A stretch of 63,006 nucleotides of DNA from positions 1-63,006 of IMG/VR virus record IMGVR_UViG_3300037840_000064. One strand, written 5' to 3'. This document shows, in pieces, positions 43,418 to 50,887 of the stretch. Made by a program: the position numbers and the translations under genes. Position 1 is the stretch's first letter; each line of letters opens with the position of its first letter. Origin of the DNA: a virus. Under the pieces are notes generated by a model. It saw only the letters and a program-made list of their open reading frames with translations, made no database searches and was not told the DNA's origin.

Positions 43418-44644
43418 ATGGACCTCTTTCAACCTGCTACAAACACCGCCGCATTTGTCAAAATGGGCATCATGGGCAAGGAAGGAGCCGGCAAGACCAA
43501 GACTGCGGTTAAGGTTGCAATTGGGCTGGTACAATATCTTAAGAAACTCGGCATCAACTATGCCGACAAGCCGGTTGCCTTTTTCGATACCGAGACTGGG
43601 TCTGACTATGTCATCCCGGATTTCCAAGCCGCGGGCATTCCGTTTGTCGTCACCAAGACAAAGACGCTCGCTGACTTGGTCCAAGCAATCGATTGGGCGG
43701 AAAAGAATGCTTCCGTTCTCATCATCGATTCCATCACTCATCCCTACCGCGAAATGATAGCGGCCTATCTCAAGTCGAAGAAACGGACCTTTTTGCAAAT
43801 CGACGACTGGAATTATCTCAAGGGTGATTACGGATGGTCGATGTTTACCAAGCGCTACATCAACAGCAAGCTTCACATCATCATGTGCGGCCGAGCGGGG
43901 GATAATCTGGAACAATATACCGATGACGAAGGCAAGCGCCAGCTTGAAAAAGTTGGCACCAAAATGAAAACTGAAACCGAAACCAGTTTCGAGCCGTCGT
44001 TGTTGGTATTGATGGAACTTCTGGAACGCAACACCCGCGAGCAAGGGTCGCGTAAGCGCAAATTCATCAACCGCGCAACCATCGTCAAAGATCGCTGGGA
44101 TAAGATCAACGGCGACGAAATCGACGATCCAGACTTTGCAGATTTTCTCCCCCACATCGAGCTGCTCAACATCGGCGGCGAACACGTGGGCGTGCGCGAC
44201 ACTGGCGACAGCCAGAGCATTCTCAAGACAGAACCTCGCGATTGGGCGCCAGTGCAAAAGAGCATCGTCCTCGACGAAATCGAAACGCTGCTCACACTGA
44301 AATATCCTTCGACCGGCAAGGAGGACAAGGTTGCCAAGCTCAAGCTCATCCTCAAGCACTTCAATGCGACGTGGACCGAGATTGAGACCACCATGCAACT
44401 CATTGATCTTCGCGCCGGCTACGACAGCCTCTATCAGGAACTCGAAGGCAAGCCCTCGAAATACGCCCGCATTCTCACGGGCGAGCCGCAGGGGGACTTC
44501 ACAGTCATCACCGAGCCCGTGACACACTCGAACGCAACGCAAACCGCGCTCGCGCTCAACGACGATCTGCCGGACTTTGTGAAGGGTCCGCTGCCTCCTG
44601 GAATTCACGTCATCCAGGACAACAGCAAGGGTCTGGGCGAGTAG
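43418..44644 (+). CDS. RecA-like phage ATPase (Sak4-type)
   Basis: Encodes 408 residues. Walker A is GKEGAGKT (20-27); VAFFDTETGSDYV and ASVLIIDSITHPYREM provide the Walker B region; KRYINSKLHIIMCGRAGDN follows. This matches the phage nucleotide-binding (AAA_24/Sak4) family, RecA-related proteins used in single-strand annealing and replication-linked recombination. It is longer than usual; the last ~170 residues are an extra helical domain. It is the largest early enzyme; the phage has no polymerase of its own. Confidence 0.85.
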   Translation: MDLFQPATNTAAFVKMGIMGKEGAGKTKTAVKVAIGLVQYLKKLGINYADKPVAFFDTETGSDYVIPDFQAAGIPFVVTKTKTLADLVQAIDWAEKNASVLIIDSITHPYREMIAAYLKSKKRTFLQIDDWNYLKGDYGWSMFTKRYINSKLHIIMCGRAGDNLEQYTDDEGKRQLEKVGTKMKTETETSFEPSLLVLMELLERNTREQGSRKRKFINRATIVKDRWDKINGDEIDDPDFADFLPHIELLNIGGEHVGVRDTGDSQSILKTEPRDWAPVQKSIVLDEIETLLTLKYPSTGKEDKVAKLKLILKHFNATWTEIETTMQLIDLRAGYDSLYQELEGKPSKYARILTGEPQGDFTVITEPVTHSNATQTALALNDDLPDFVKGPLPPGIHVIQDNSKGLGE

Positions 44645-44668
44645 CAGGAACAATGCGAGGGTCAAGGA

Positions 44669-44728
44669 TTGGGTAGCTTGGCTACCTTGGCCCTCGAATA
44701 TCCTGCCAGGATTTTACGGCCATAGAGG
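44669..44728. repeat. Cassette 2 left end: ~60-bp inverted repeat (copy 4)
   Basis: TTGGGTAGCTTGGCTACC, TTGGCCCTCGAATA, a palindromic ATCCTGCCAGGAT followed by TTTTACGGCCATAGAGG, then the cargo ATG nine bases later. Upstream type. Its outer part also folds locally, because GAGGGTCAAGG just upstream can pair with CCTTGGCCCTC inside it. Confidence 0.85.
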
Positions 44729-44737
44729 ATTGAGAAA

Positions 44738-45034
44738 ATGAGCAAAGGTCCGGCAGAAAAACTGGAAGGCGCCGCACACGCCATTTCGACGGCTGCAATG
44801 CTTCTGCGGAAGGAGGAACCAACCATCAAAGACTTTCTCAAGGAATGCCGCGACATGGAGAACTTTGGGCACGTTCTCGACCCGACGCTTTACAATAAAT
44901 CTGAGCGCCGAGCCGTTAGCGCGTTGATGGAGCCGTTGTTTAAGGCTGCGGTTGACTTCCTGACAGCTTACGACATTCATCTGAGCCAAGCCCGCGCGGC
45001 GCTCGATAAAGTCTCTATGGCGGTAAAGCCCTAA
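44738..45034 (+). CDS. Hypothetical protein, cassette 2 cargo
   Basis: Encodes 98 residues, helical (AEKLEGAAHAISTAAMLLRK, IKDFLKECRDMENFGHVL). Ribosome site AGAGG lies in the left repeat; the right repeat encodes the last residues SMAVKP, similar to the SMAVKS end of the cassette 1 protein. Unknown family. The gene fills the space between two inverted repeats. Confidence 0.72.
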   Translation: MSKGPAEKLEGAAHAISTAAMLLRKEEPTIKDFLKECRDMENFGHVLDPTLYNKSERRAVSALMEPLFKAAVDFLTAYDIHLSQARAALDKVSMAVKP

Positions 45035-45076
45035 CGGCACGATCGACAGCCAAGGTAGCCAGTCCAACAAACAAAC
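45012..45076. repeat. Cassette 2 right end: ~60-bp inverted repeat (copy 5)
   Basis: Plus strand: TCTCTATGGCGGTAAAG, centre, GATCGACAGCCAAGGTAGCC, AGTCCAACAAACAAAC. Downstream type (AGTCCAAC outer end corresponds to TTGGACTGG on the minus strand). Begins inside the cargo gene and ends five bases before the next ATG. Confidence 0.85.
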
Positions 45077-45080
45077 ACCC

Positions 45081-45509
45081 ATGAAGCCCGATCACCCCCA
45101 AAGATTCATGTCACTGTCAGAGCCCGGCACGCTGCTCAAGCGCGCCTTCGGCATAACGCAGCGGATCAAACTGAAAGTCGTCGGCGATTCCGATCCGATG
45201 TATTTGGCGATGGTGAGACAACTTCCGTGTTTGGGTTGTAACGATGAACCGAGTGAAGCCGCTCACGTTCGCATGCAATCTGGACCGCACAACAAACACG
45301 GCGGCATCGGCATGAAGCCTCACGATAAATGGGCGCTCCCATTGTGCCAGGACTGCCACAGAGAACAACATCGGATCGGCGAGCGCGCGTTCTGGTCAAT
45401 CGTCGGCATTCATCCACTTTTCGTCTGCGAAAGACTCTATGCGGCGCGCGGAGATTTGGTTAAGATGCGAGACGTTATCTTCAACGCCCGCGCCGGAACA
45501 CTTTCGTAG
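45081..45509 (+). CDS. DUF968/Ref-like HNH protein
   Basis: Encodes 142 residues. Cys/His pattern of DUF968 and Ref-type nucleases: LPCLGC (50-53), AAHVR (His 62), GGIGMKPHDKWALPLC, CQDCHREQH (89-97) and ERAFWSIVG. Ref of phage P1 cuts DNA at RecA filaments, so a role with the upstream RecA-like ATPase is plausible. ATG lies directly after the cassette 2 right repeat. Confidence 0.8.
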   Translation: MKPDHPQRFMSLSEPGTLLKRAFGITQRIKLKVVGDSDPMYLAMVRQLPCLGCNDEPSEAAHVRMQSGPHNKHGGIGMKPHDKWALPLCQDCHREQHRIGERAFWSIVGIHPLFVCERLYAARGDLVKMRDVIFNARAGTLS

Positions 45510-45530
45510 TCGCTTAAACAGGAGCCAACA

Positions 45531-45746
45531 ATGGCAGTCACAGGCAAGGTCAAGTTCTTCAACGAGCAAAAAGGTTACGGGTTCTTCACCCGCGACGAGG
45601 GCTCGGGCGACGTGTTCGTGCATCGTACCGATCTTCCGCCGAGTCCTGGAAATCTATACGAAGGCCAGCCTGTAACTTTCGAAATCGAGCGGACGCACCG
45701 CGGGCTGCGGGCGACCAACATCAGTTTGGGCGTGCTGCCGCTTTAG
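45531..45746 (+). CDS. Cold-shock domain protein
   Basis: Encodes 71 residues, exactly one CspA-type OB fold: GKVKFFNEQKGYGFF (RNP1) and DVFVHRTDL (RNP2). Binds single-stranded RNA or DNA. A good AGGAG site precedes it. Phage-borne copies may assist translation or transcription antitermination; inferred. Confidence 0.9.
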   Translation: MAVTGKVKFFNEQKGYGFFTRDEGSGDVFVHRTDLPPSPGNLYEGQPVTFEIERTHRGLRATNISLGVLPL

Positions 45747-45755
45747 GAGGGTGGA

Positions 45756-45953
45756 ATGGCGATGACAGCTTTTGAACGGCAAATCCTCGCTGGATTAAAG
45801 GCCTCAACGGGCAATAGAAAACTTCGAGAAAAAGACATGCTCGAATGGCGAACTGGCGGAATTAAACCACGCAGCGGTGAACAAATTATCGAATTGCCAG
45901 TTCTTGGAGTCCAGGTCGCAATTCCAGCCGAATTGATGAGTGTGAAAAAGTAA
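45756..45953 (+). CDS. Small hypothetical protein
   Basis: Encodes 65 residues (MAMTAFERQILAGLKASTGN, IIELPVLGVQVAIPAELMSV). An ATG with GGAGGG upstream. Resembles small DNA-associated proteins but no family recognised. Confidence 0.65.
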   Translation: MAMTAFERQILAGLKASTGNRKLREKDMLEWRTGGIKPRSGEQIIELPVLGVQVAIPAELMSVKK

Positions 45954-45981
45954 CGACAGGTTAACAGGGAGATTTGAGAAA

Positions 45982-46536
45982 ATGACGACACCTGAATTTT
46001 TGGAATTTCCGAAGATCGCCCGGCTGGCCCGCGAGATCATCGTCACCGAGAAGATCGACGGCAGCAACGGCGTGATATACGTCGGCGAGGATGGCGAGGT
46101 TCTGGCTGGCTCGCGCTCGCAATGGCTTATCGGCTCCGACAATTTCGGCTTTGCCAAGTGGGTGCAAGAACATAAAGACGAACTGCGCACGCTCGGCCCC
46201 GGTCGTCACTATGGCGAGTGGTGGGGATCGGGCATCCAACGTGGCTACGGGCTTCCCAAAGGCGAGAAAAGGTTCTCCCTGTTCAATACGTCCAAGTGGT
46301 CCGACGACGCTATACGGCCGCCCTGCTGCCACCTCGTGCCTGTTCTCTACACCGGCATCTTCACCACCTACTACATCGAAGATGCATTGCAGCAATTGAA
46401 GGAAGGCGGATCGCGTGCCGCCCCTGGATTCATGAAGCCCGAGGGCGTCGTGATCTTCCATCCGCAGGGCAACGTCGGCTTCAAAAAAACTATTGAGAAA
46501 GATGAAGAGTGGAAGGGCAAATCCGCAGCGGCCTAA
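45982..46536 (+). CDS. RNA ligase family protein
   Basis: Encodes 184 residues with nucleotidyltransferase motifs: TEKIDGSNG (catalytic Lys 24), RHYGEWWGSGIQ, a later KPEGVVIFHP and VGFKKTIEKDEEW. These are motifs I, III, IV and V of RNA ligases of the Rnl2-type group; the C-terminal domain is short. It joins RNA ends after AMP transfer. No polynucleotide kinase accompanies it in this window. Confidence 0.83.
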   Translation: MTTPEFLEFPKIARLAREIIVTEKIDGSNGVIYVGEDGEVLAGSRSQWLIGSDNFGFAKWVQEHKDELRTLGPGRHYGEWWGSGIQRGYGLPKGEKRFSLFNTSKWSDDAIRPPCCHLVPVLYTGIFTTYYIEDALQQLKEGGSRAAPGFMKPEGVVIFHPQGNVGFKKTIEKDEEWKGKSAAA

Positions 46537-46569
46537 AACGGGCACTGTCAACAAGTTAACACGGAGATT

Positions 46570-46638
46570 CATGTGGCGAGGGGTAAGCTAGGCCAGCCTC
46601 GGTGGGGAAAGCCCCGGCAAACGACCACCGGCCACATG
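46570..46638 (+). ncRNA. Candidate structured RNA element
   Basis: A perfect 8-bp closing stem CATGTGGC/GCCACATG (46570-46577 with 46631-46638) encloses two arms: GAGG/CCTC (46578-46581 with 46597-46600) and GGTGG/CCACC (46601-46605 with 46625-46629), plus a competing GGGG-AAAG-CCCC hairpin. This is a three-way-junction shape, 20 bp before a gene start. It could be a riboswitch-like leader or small RNA. I do not recognise a named motif. Confidence 0.45.
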
Positions 46639-46657
46639 GATTGAAAGGGAAGAAAAA

Positions 46658-46837
46658 ATGAATGCCAAAGTGGACGAAGCCAAAACCTACTTAGAGACAG
46701 GCGGCCTCGGCGAGGTTGTTGGTCTCGCGACCATGGCAATAGATGCCGGCCATCCGAAAGTGCAGATGGATTCGGATATGGCCCTCGCGCTTTGTTTGTT
46801 GGCGGGCGAGGCATTAAAGCGCCGTGCCGCGCACTAG
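46658..46837 (+). CDS. Small protein downstream of structured RNA
   Basis: Encodes 59 residues (MNAKVDEAKTYLETGGLGEV, ending EALKRRAAH). GGGAAG precedes the ATG. Helical and mildly acidic. Function unknown; placed between RNA ligase and DNA methylase genes. Confidence 0.62.
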   Translation: MNAKVDEAKTYLETGGLGEVVGLATMAIDAGHPKVQMDSDMALALCLLAGEALKRRAAH

Positions 46838-46870
46838 CCGGCTGATACGGAATATGTCGGGAGAAACTAA

Positions 46871-47431
46871 GTGAACTTTAGCCAACCTATTGTTGCCATG
46901 AGCCGGGTGTTTGCGATGCCTAACGCAGACACGTTTTCGGTTGGGCCGATTGGCGACTTTGTGCGCGGCTATCTCGCGAAGGCGAAAGTCAGCGTCGATC
47001 CGTTTGCCCGGAATCGCGACTGGTTTACCCACACGAACGATCTAAACCCCGCGACAACAGCACACCGCCATATGGACGCCGAAGCATTTTGCAGGGCGCT
47101 GGCCTCGGAAGGTATCAAGGCTGACCTAGGCATCTTTGATCCGCCATACTCACCCCGGCAAATCAGCGAGTGCTATAAATCGATTGGGTTGAAGGTTGGC
47201 ATTGAGGAAACGCAGAACGCTCGGCTTTATAAGCGCGTGCGCGATGCACTCGACACCATCATCGTCCCTGGTGGCCTCGTGCTTTCGTTCGGCTGGCAAT
47301 CTGCCGGCATGGGCATCAAACGCAATTATGAAATGATTGCGCTTCTTCTGGTCGCCCATGGCGGCGGTCATAACGACACCATCTGCGTTGCCGAGCGAAA
47401 GCGCGGCGATTTGTTTGACCGCTCCGAGTAA
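46871..47431 (+). CDS. DNA adenine methylase-like (DPPY)
   Basis: Encodes 186 residues from a GTG with GGGAGA upstream. Motif IV is LGIFDPPYSPRQ (DPPY at 90-93), followed by a methylase-like VPGGLVLSFGWQSAGMG. Resembles phage N6-adenine methylases or DNA methylase-like proteins. A clear motif I (FxGxG) is not obvious, so the protein may be partial or divergent. Confidence 0.75.
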   Translation: MNFSQPIVAMSRVFAMPNADTFSVGPIGDFVRGYLAKAKVSVDPFARNRDWFTHTNDLNPATTAHRHMDAEAFCRALASEGIKADLGIFDPPYSPRQISECYKSIGLKVGIEETQNARLYKRVRDALDTIIVPGGLVLSFGWQSAGMGIKRNYEMIALLLVAHGGGHNDTICVAERKRGDLFDRSE

Positions 47432-47454
47432 TGACAGATTAGCCGGGAAAAACC

Positions 47455-47607
47455 ATGGAACCAATTTTTACCTGTTTACGCTGTGAGACGGTCTACGAAA
47501 CGCGCCATCTGCCGCAGCCGGTGACGGAATGTCCTGTGTGCGGCTGGCGCCGACCAGAAGATCGCTCACCCACCGAACGCTATCTCGACGCCACGCAGGG
47601 CGAATAG
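47455..47607 (+). CDS. Small zinc-ribbon protein
   Basis: Encodes 50 residues: MEPIFTCLRCETVYETRHLP then ECPVCGWRRPED, a two-CxxC zinc ribbon. CGGGAAAAACC precedes the ATG, the usual leader of this operon. Abuts the next methyltransferase gene. Confidence 0.65.
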   Translation: MEPIFTCLRCETVYETRHLPQPVTECPVCGWRRPEDRSPTERYLDATQGE

Positions 47608-48360
47608 ATGACCAGGATTTATACAGGCGACGTTCTGGAAGTTCTCCCCCGGCTGGTGCCGAAGGAGAGCGTCGACTGTTTGATTGTTGATCCGCCCTAT
47701 GGCGAGACCAGCCTGGAATGGGACCGGCGCGTGCCGGGTTGGCCGTCCGAGGTTCGGCGCATCCTCAAGCCGACTGGCTCCATGTGGGTTTTTGGGTCCG
47801 CTCGCATGTTCCTTGAGACTGCGGCGGAATTTGAGGGCTGGCGGCTGGCGCAAGACGTGGTGTGGGAAAAGCACAACGGCGCCGGGTTCTTCGCCGACCG
47901 ATTCCGGCGTGTCCATGAGTTCGCTTGGCAGTTCTACCGCTCCGATGCACAATGGGCCGATGTCTATAAGGCCCCTCAGTTCACCAATGACGCCGCGCCG
48001 CGCACGGTGCGCCGCAAGGGGCGGCCGGCGCATTGGACTGGCGAGCGCGGGGATTCGGTCTATCGTTCCGAGGATGGCGGTCCGCGCCTGCAGCGCAGCG
48101 TCCTCTACGTCCGCAGCGAACACGGCAGCGCCGAACACCCAACACAGAAGCCGCTCGCCATCGTCGAGCCGCTGTTGCTCTATTCCTGCCCCCAGGGCGG
48201 TCATGTGCTTGATCCATTCGCCGGCAGCGGCACGGTTGGCATCCTCGCCAAACGCCACGGCATGACCTGCACATTGATCGAGGCAAATCTAAAATATCGA
48301 ACGCTGATCGAACGCCGGCTGCAGGACGATGCGCCATTGCTCGCGGAGGTCGGAACATGA
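47608..48360 (+). CDS. Site-specific DNA methyltransferase (N4/N6 type)
   Basis: Encodes 250 residues. DPPY at 28-31 (IVDPPYGETSLEWDR) lies before the SAM site DPFAGSGTVGI near residue 200, the order of beta-class amino methyltransferases. The region EHPTQKPLAIVEPLL is also typical. Probably methylates phage DNA to evade restriction; the sequence recognised cannot be read from the gene. Overlaps the next gene by 4 nt. Confidence 0.87.
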   Translation: MTRIYTGDVLEVLPRLVPKESVDCLIVDPPYGETSLEWDRRVPGWPSEVRRILKPTGSMWVFGSARMFLETAAEFEGWRLAQDVVWEKHNGAGFFADRFRRVHEFAWQFYRSDAQWADVYKAPQFTNDAAPRTVRRKGRPAHWTGERGDSVYRSEDGGPRLQRSVLYVRSEHGSAEHPTQKPLAIVEPLLLYSCPQGGHVLDPFAGSGTVGILAKRHGMTCTLIEANLKYRTLIERRLQDDAPLLAEVGT

Positions 48361-48620
48361 CCGATCTTGTCGAACGTCTGCGCAGTCGTCCAGGGCCAGG
48401 GCTATGCCAGGACTGTTTCAGTACGGTCATGGAAGAAGCGGCCGACAAAATCGAAAAACTGGAAACCGAATGTTCCGACTTAGTTGTGGCGCTAGTCGCA
48501 ATGCTGGACCTATACGGCAAGCCTCATCGCGAGGCATGGCTGAGCCACAAGGGGTGGGAAGAAGCAATCATCATCACCGAACGGGCGCAGACTGCGCTCG
48601 CAAAAGCCAGTTTTGTGTGA
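48357..48620 (+). CDS. Small helical phage protein
   Basis: Encodes 87 residues (TVMEEAADKIEKLETECSDL in the centre), consistent with small coiled proteins common in phage early regions that begin MTDLVERLR. Function unknown. Coupled to the methyltransferase. Confidence 0.68.
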   Translation: MTDLVERLRSRPGPGLCQDCFSTVMEEAADKIEKLETECSDLVVALVAMLDLYGKPHREAWLSHKGWEEAIIITERAQTALAKASFV

Positions 48621-48673
48621 AGTTGGCGGCTAACTTCTGCAATGTCGGAAACTTCAACCGAAAGGAACGCAAC

Positions 48674-48853
48674 ATGAAATTTCCCAAGACCCTGTACGTG
48701 AAGATCGAGAAGGATGACGCGGCGGATTATTTCGTGGCCGACGCGGCAGGTTATGGCCTCGCTGAGCATGGTCAGAAGATCAAGATCGCGACCTACAAGC
48801 TGGTCGAGATCAACGAGGCCGAGCTTCTGATGGACGTGCGCAAGGTGAAGTAG
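48674..48853 (+). CDS. Small beta-rich protein
   Basis: Encodes 59 residues (MKFPKTLYVKIEKDDAADYF, then AEHGQKIKIATYKLVEINEA). ATG at 48674 follows GAAAGGAACG. Similar small proteins are common in phages; function unknown. The frame is open upstream but only this start has a site. Confidence 0.68.
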   Translation: MKFPKTLYVKIEKDDAADYFVADAAGYGLAEHGQKIKIATYKLVEINEAELLMDVRKVK

Positions 48854-48893
48854 CCGACATACTGAGGTTTAGTCGGGACGGGACACAAGGGGC

Positions 48894-48928
48894 TTGACAT
48901 AGGATAAACGCAATCCTATATAGGGATT
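48894..48928 (+). promoter_or_regulatory. Strong promoter with palindromic operator and leaderless start
   Basis: TTGACA (48894-48899), 17-bp spacer and TATATA (48917-48922) make a near-ideal sigma-70 promoter. Between and across the boxes ATAGGAT-N7-ATCCTAT (48899-48919) is a perfect 7+7 palindrome, a likely operator. The ATG of the next gene begins at 48929, exactly where transcription should start, so the transcript would have no leader. Confidence 0.75.
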
Positions 48929-49198
48929 ATGGCAATTCACCACGCAGACCGTGCCGCCGATAATCCCCGCCTCCAATGTGCTTGTTGCGGGAAGTGGAAG
49001 CGCCTGCATGGTCGCAACCCCGATGGTTCGATGTTTTATCGGTTCTTCGGCGGATGCGGCTACACGGGCGGCGATCACCTGTGCGCCAAGACCGCAGACA
49101 CGAATGATGTTTGCGACGACTGTTGCCAGACAGAATGCAAGCGAATTGCGGAGCAAAGAGCCAATGCCAAACGCGCCCAAGAAACAGCCCAAGCGTAG
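48929..49198 (+). CDS. Cys-rich protein from leaderless promoter
   Basis: Encodes 89 residues. Cys pattern QCACCGKWKRLHGRNPDG, CGYTGGDHLC and DVCDDCCQTECK suggests one or two zinc sites. No ribosome site fits before the ATG, in line with a leaderless message from the adjacent promoter. The next gene overlaps its end in another frame. Confidence 0.7.
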   Translation: MAIHHADRAADNPRLQCACCGKWKRLHGRNPDGSMFYRFFGGCGYTGGDHLCAKTADTNDVCDDCCQTECKRIAEQRANAKRAQETAQA

Positions 49199-49334
49199 CG
49201 TCGAAACGCATATCTACATGACGCCGGCATTGAAGCGCCAGCTTGAACAGGCAGCGGAACGGGGATGCCGTAGCGTTAACGGGCAAATCCTGCATTACGT
49301 GCAGCGTGGCATCGAACAGGATGCGCGGCCATGA
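49164..49334 (+). CDS. Arc-like ribbon-helix-helix protein
   Basis: Encodes 56 residues from the ATG at 49164. Residues 12-52 (ETHIYMTPALKRQLEQAAER, NGQILHYVQRGIEQ) fit a ribbon-helix-helix repressor with a basic N-terminal arm. It may bind the palindrome at 48899-48919 just upstream; inferred. Overlaps the next ATG by 4 nt. Confidence 0.68.
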   Translation: MPNAPKKQPKRSVETHIYMTPALKRQLEQAAERGCRSVNGQILHYVQRGIEQDARP

Positions 49335-49531
49335 ACCTCACCCCCGACAAAATCCCAACCGACGCCCCGTCATTTCGGAAATGGGCCGATGCTGCCTGCC
49401 CGCAATGGCCCGGCGAACTGCAAGTCCTCGCCTATCGCGCTTGGCAAGGGCTGGAAGGCATGTCGTTTCGGTCGGCTGCGGATCATGAAGCGTTTATGAC
49501 CAAGTACAAGCAACACATCGGAGCAGTGTGA
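49331..49531 (+). CDS. Small hypothetical protein
   Basis: Encodes 66 residues (MNLTPDKIPTDAPSFRKWAD, LQVLAYRAWQGLEGM). Soluble, Trp-rich, helical. No family recognised. Coupled to both neighbours. Confidence 0.65.
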   Translation: MNLTPDKIPTDAPSFRKWADAACPQWPGELQVLAYRAWQGLEGMSFRSAADHEAFMTKYKQHIGAV

Positions 49532-49740
49532 TGGCGAGATCAAAAAAGAAGCCTGAGCTTCGCGAGTTCATGTTTACCGGCACGGTCGAGCTACGTGGTG
49601 TTGTGTTTTTTGTTAATGCCGAAGATGAGGATGAGGCCCGCGAAAAAGCCAAGGCTGGAGAATACGACGATTACGATTCGAACGGCGCCGAAACCGTCAA
49701 TTGGGAAATGAACCCTGACTCGTTGGAAGTGAACGAGTAA
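49531..49740 (+). CDS. Small acidic protein
   Basis: Encodes 69 residues from the ATG sharing its A with the preceding stop (TGATG). Beta-rich start ELREFMFTGTVELRGVVFFV followed by an acidic DEDEAREKAKAGEYDDYD. Function unknown. Confidence 0.66.
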   Translation: MARSKKKPELREFMFTGTVELRGVVFFVNAEDEDEAREKAKAGEYDDYDSNGAETVNWEMNPDSLEVNE

Positions 49741-49764
49741 TGTGCGCCAGCCGGGAGAACACCC

Positions 49765-49887
49765 ATACCGTGCAGCGGATGCGGATGGAAAAGAGCAGCG
49801 AGAAGGTGGCGTGATGAATTTGGCGGACTACTCATCGGGAACAGAACCGCTGAAAATTTGCGGGGCGGACTCGGAGGTCATAAGTGA
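49765..49887 (+). CDS. Possible small zinc-finger protein with ATA start
   Basis: A 41-codon frame beginning with ATA at 49765, eight bases after CGGGAG: IPCSGCGWKRAARRWRDEFG then LLIGNRTAENLRGGLGGHK. It has no ATG/GTG/TTG, yet looks protein-like with a CxxC and its stop overlaps the next GTG. Listed with low confidence. Confidence 0.3.
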   Translation: MPCSGCGWKRAARRWRDEFGGLLIGNRTAENLRGGLGGHK

Positions 49888-50285
49888 ACCGCGGCAACGC
49901 GGCTATATCGGAATGCGAGGACGCTCGCGGCCCGCCAAACTTTCCATGCTTCTGCGTCGTTAGTCGGGAACTGAGCATGATCGCACTTTGGTTTTGGGAT
50001 TCAACCATCGCGCTAAATAAGCGGAGGTGGTGTTATGTCCAGTCTCCCGCGATCTATGAAATGGCGGGGTGTCCAATCTGTGGGCATCCAGCGAGGGCAT
50101 GGTCAGAGTACGAACGTCACCTATGGTGCGACGCATGTAAAATTGATTTCATTCCTGAACATGCTGGGGTTTTTGACGGGCCAATCCCTGTCGCTACCTG
50201 CGCCATGCTAGGCATACGGTTTGACCGGCTTAATCTCGAAACGAACGAGATTGAGCCATTTGTGGTGGATTTCGGAAGAGGATAG
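49884..50285 (+). CDS. Zinc-ribbon protein
   Basis: Encodes 133 residues from a GTG overlapping the preceding frame; the ATG at 49977 with CGGGAA upstream (102 residues) is an equally good start. The body contains MAGCPICGHPARAWSEYERH and LWCDACKIDF, a zinc ribbon. The C-terminus ends EPFVVDFGRG. Function unknown. Confidence 0.62.
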   Translation: MNRGNAAISECEDARGPPNFPCFCVVSRELSMIALWFWDSTIALNKRRWCYVQSPAIYEMAGCPICGHPARAWSEYERHLWCDACKIDFIPEHAGVFDGPIPVATCAMLGIRFDRLNLETNEIEPFVVDFGRG

Positions 50286-50287
50286 CT

Positions 50288-50638
50288 GTGGGGCAGAACA
50301 AGAAAAAGAAGGCTCAGCTTTGGAAGCTGTTTCGTCGCCAAGAGGGGCGATGCTGTTGGTGCGGTATGAAGATGCTCCCGCCCGGCAGCTATAACGGCAA
50401 AGGCAAGCCACCGCCGCTATTGTGCACCTACGATCACTTAGACTGCCGATTGAGTGAAGATCGAGGAAAGCACGCGGGAGAATATCGGAACTGCGCCGCC
50501 TGTTGGACCTGCAATAATAATCGAGCGCAGATGCAACAGGCAAACACGTCGAAACAAGTGCTGTGGGAGAAATCAGGTGCCTATCCCCGAGAATTACGAG
50601 CTTTGCGTCAAGGCGCGGACGGCGGGGACTCGCCATGA
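50288..50638 (+). CDS. HNH-like nuclease domain protein
   Basis: Encodes 116 residues from a GTG. Pattern RCCWCGMKML (Cys 23/25), TYDHLDCRLS (Asp-His 49-50), NCAACWTCNNNRA (69-79) fits an HNH fold with a zinc site; related to small phage HNH proteins. Overlaps the next gene, also nuclease-like. Confidence 0.75.
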   Translation: MGQNKKKKAQLWKLFRRQEGRCCWCGMKMLPPGSYNGKGKPPPLLCTYDHLDCRLSEDRGKHAGEYRNCAACWTCNNNRAQMQQANTSKQVLWEKSGAYPRELRALRQGADGGDSP

Positions 50639-50886
50639 CTGATCCAATAGAGGCGATTGTAGCCAATGCCCTTCGCGGCGCTGGTCTGGATTTCACTACC
50701 GGCGACGGCGGCGGCAACGCTGCCGACCTGGATTTCTATTTGACCGGCTACGACGTCCATATCGAGGTCAAGCAGTTTCATAGCCCGCGCATTGCTAAGC
50801 AAATGGCACGGGCGCCGAATGTGATCGCCATACAAGGCCGAGCGGCAGCGGAGTGGTTCGCCAGTCGGCTGCTTACACGGGGTTAA
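50635..50886 (+). CDS. PD-(D/E)xK nuclease-like protein
   Basis: Encodes 83 residues from the ATG at 50635. The core strand pair DLDFYLTGYDVHIEVKQF gives Asp 33 with Glu 44-Val-Lys 46, the (D)...(E)xK motif of restriction-like nucleases, followed by helices ending WFASRLLTRG. Small enough to be a VRR-NUC-type or Holliday-junction-like enzyme; inferred. Overlaps the HNH gene by 4 nt. Confidence 0.72.
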   Translation: MTDPIEAIVANALRGAGLDFTTGDGGGNAADLDFYLTGYDVHIEVKQFHSPRIAKQMARAPNVIAIQGRAAAEWFASRLLTRG

Positions 50887-50887
50887 C

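Noticed and set aside
43166-44665. A 499-codon open frame on the minus strand opposite the RecA-like ATPase
   Set aside because: It is fully antisense to a gene with clear Walker motifs, has no ribosome site or fitting neighbours, and its sequence is biased like a mirror frame.
44669-44728. Integron-type attC site in the cassette ends
   Set aside because: The outer sequences do not contain the paired GTTRRRY/RYYYAAC core sites.
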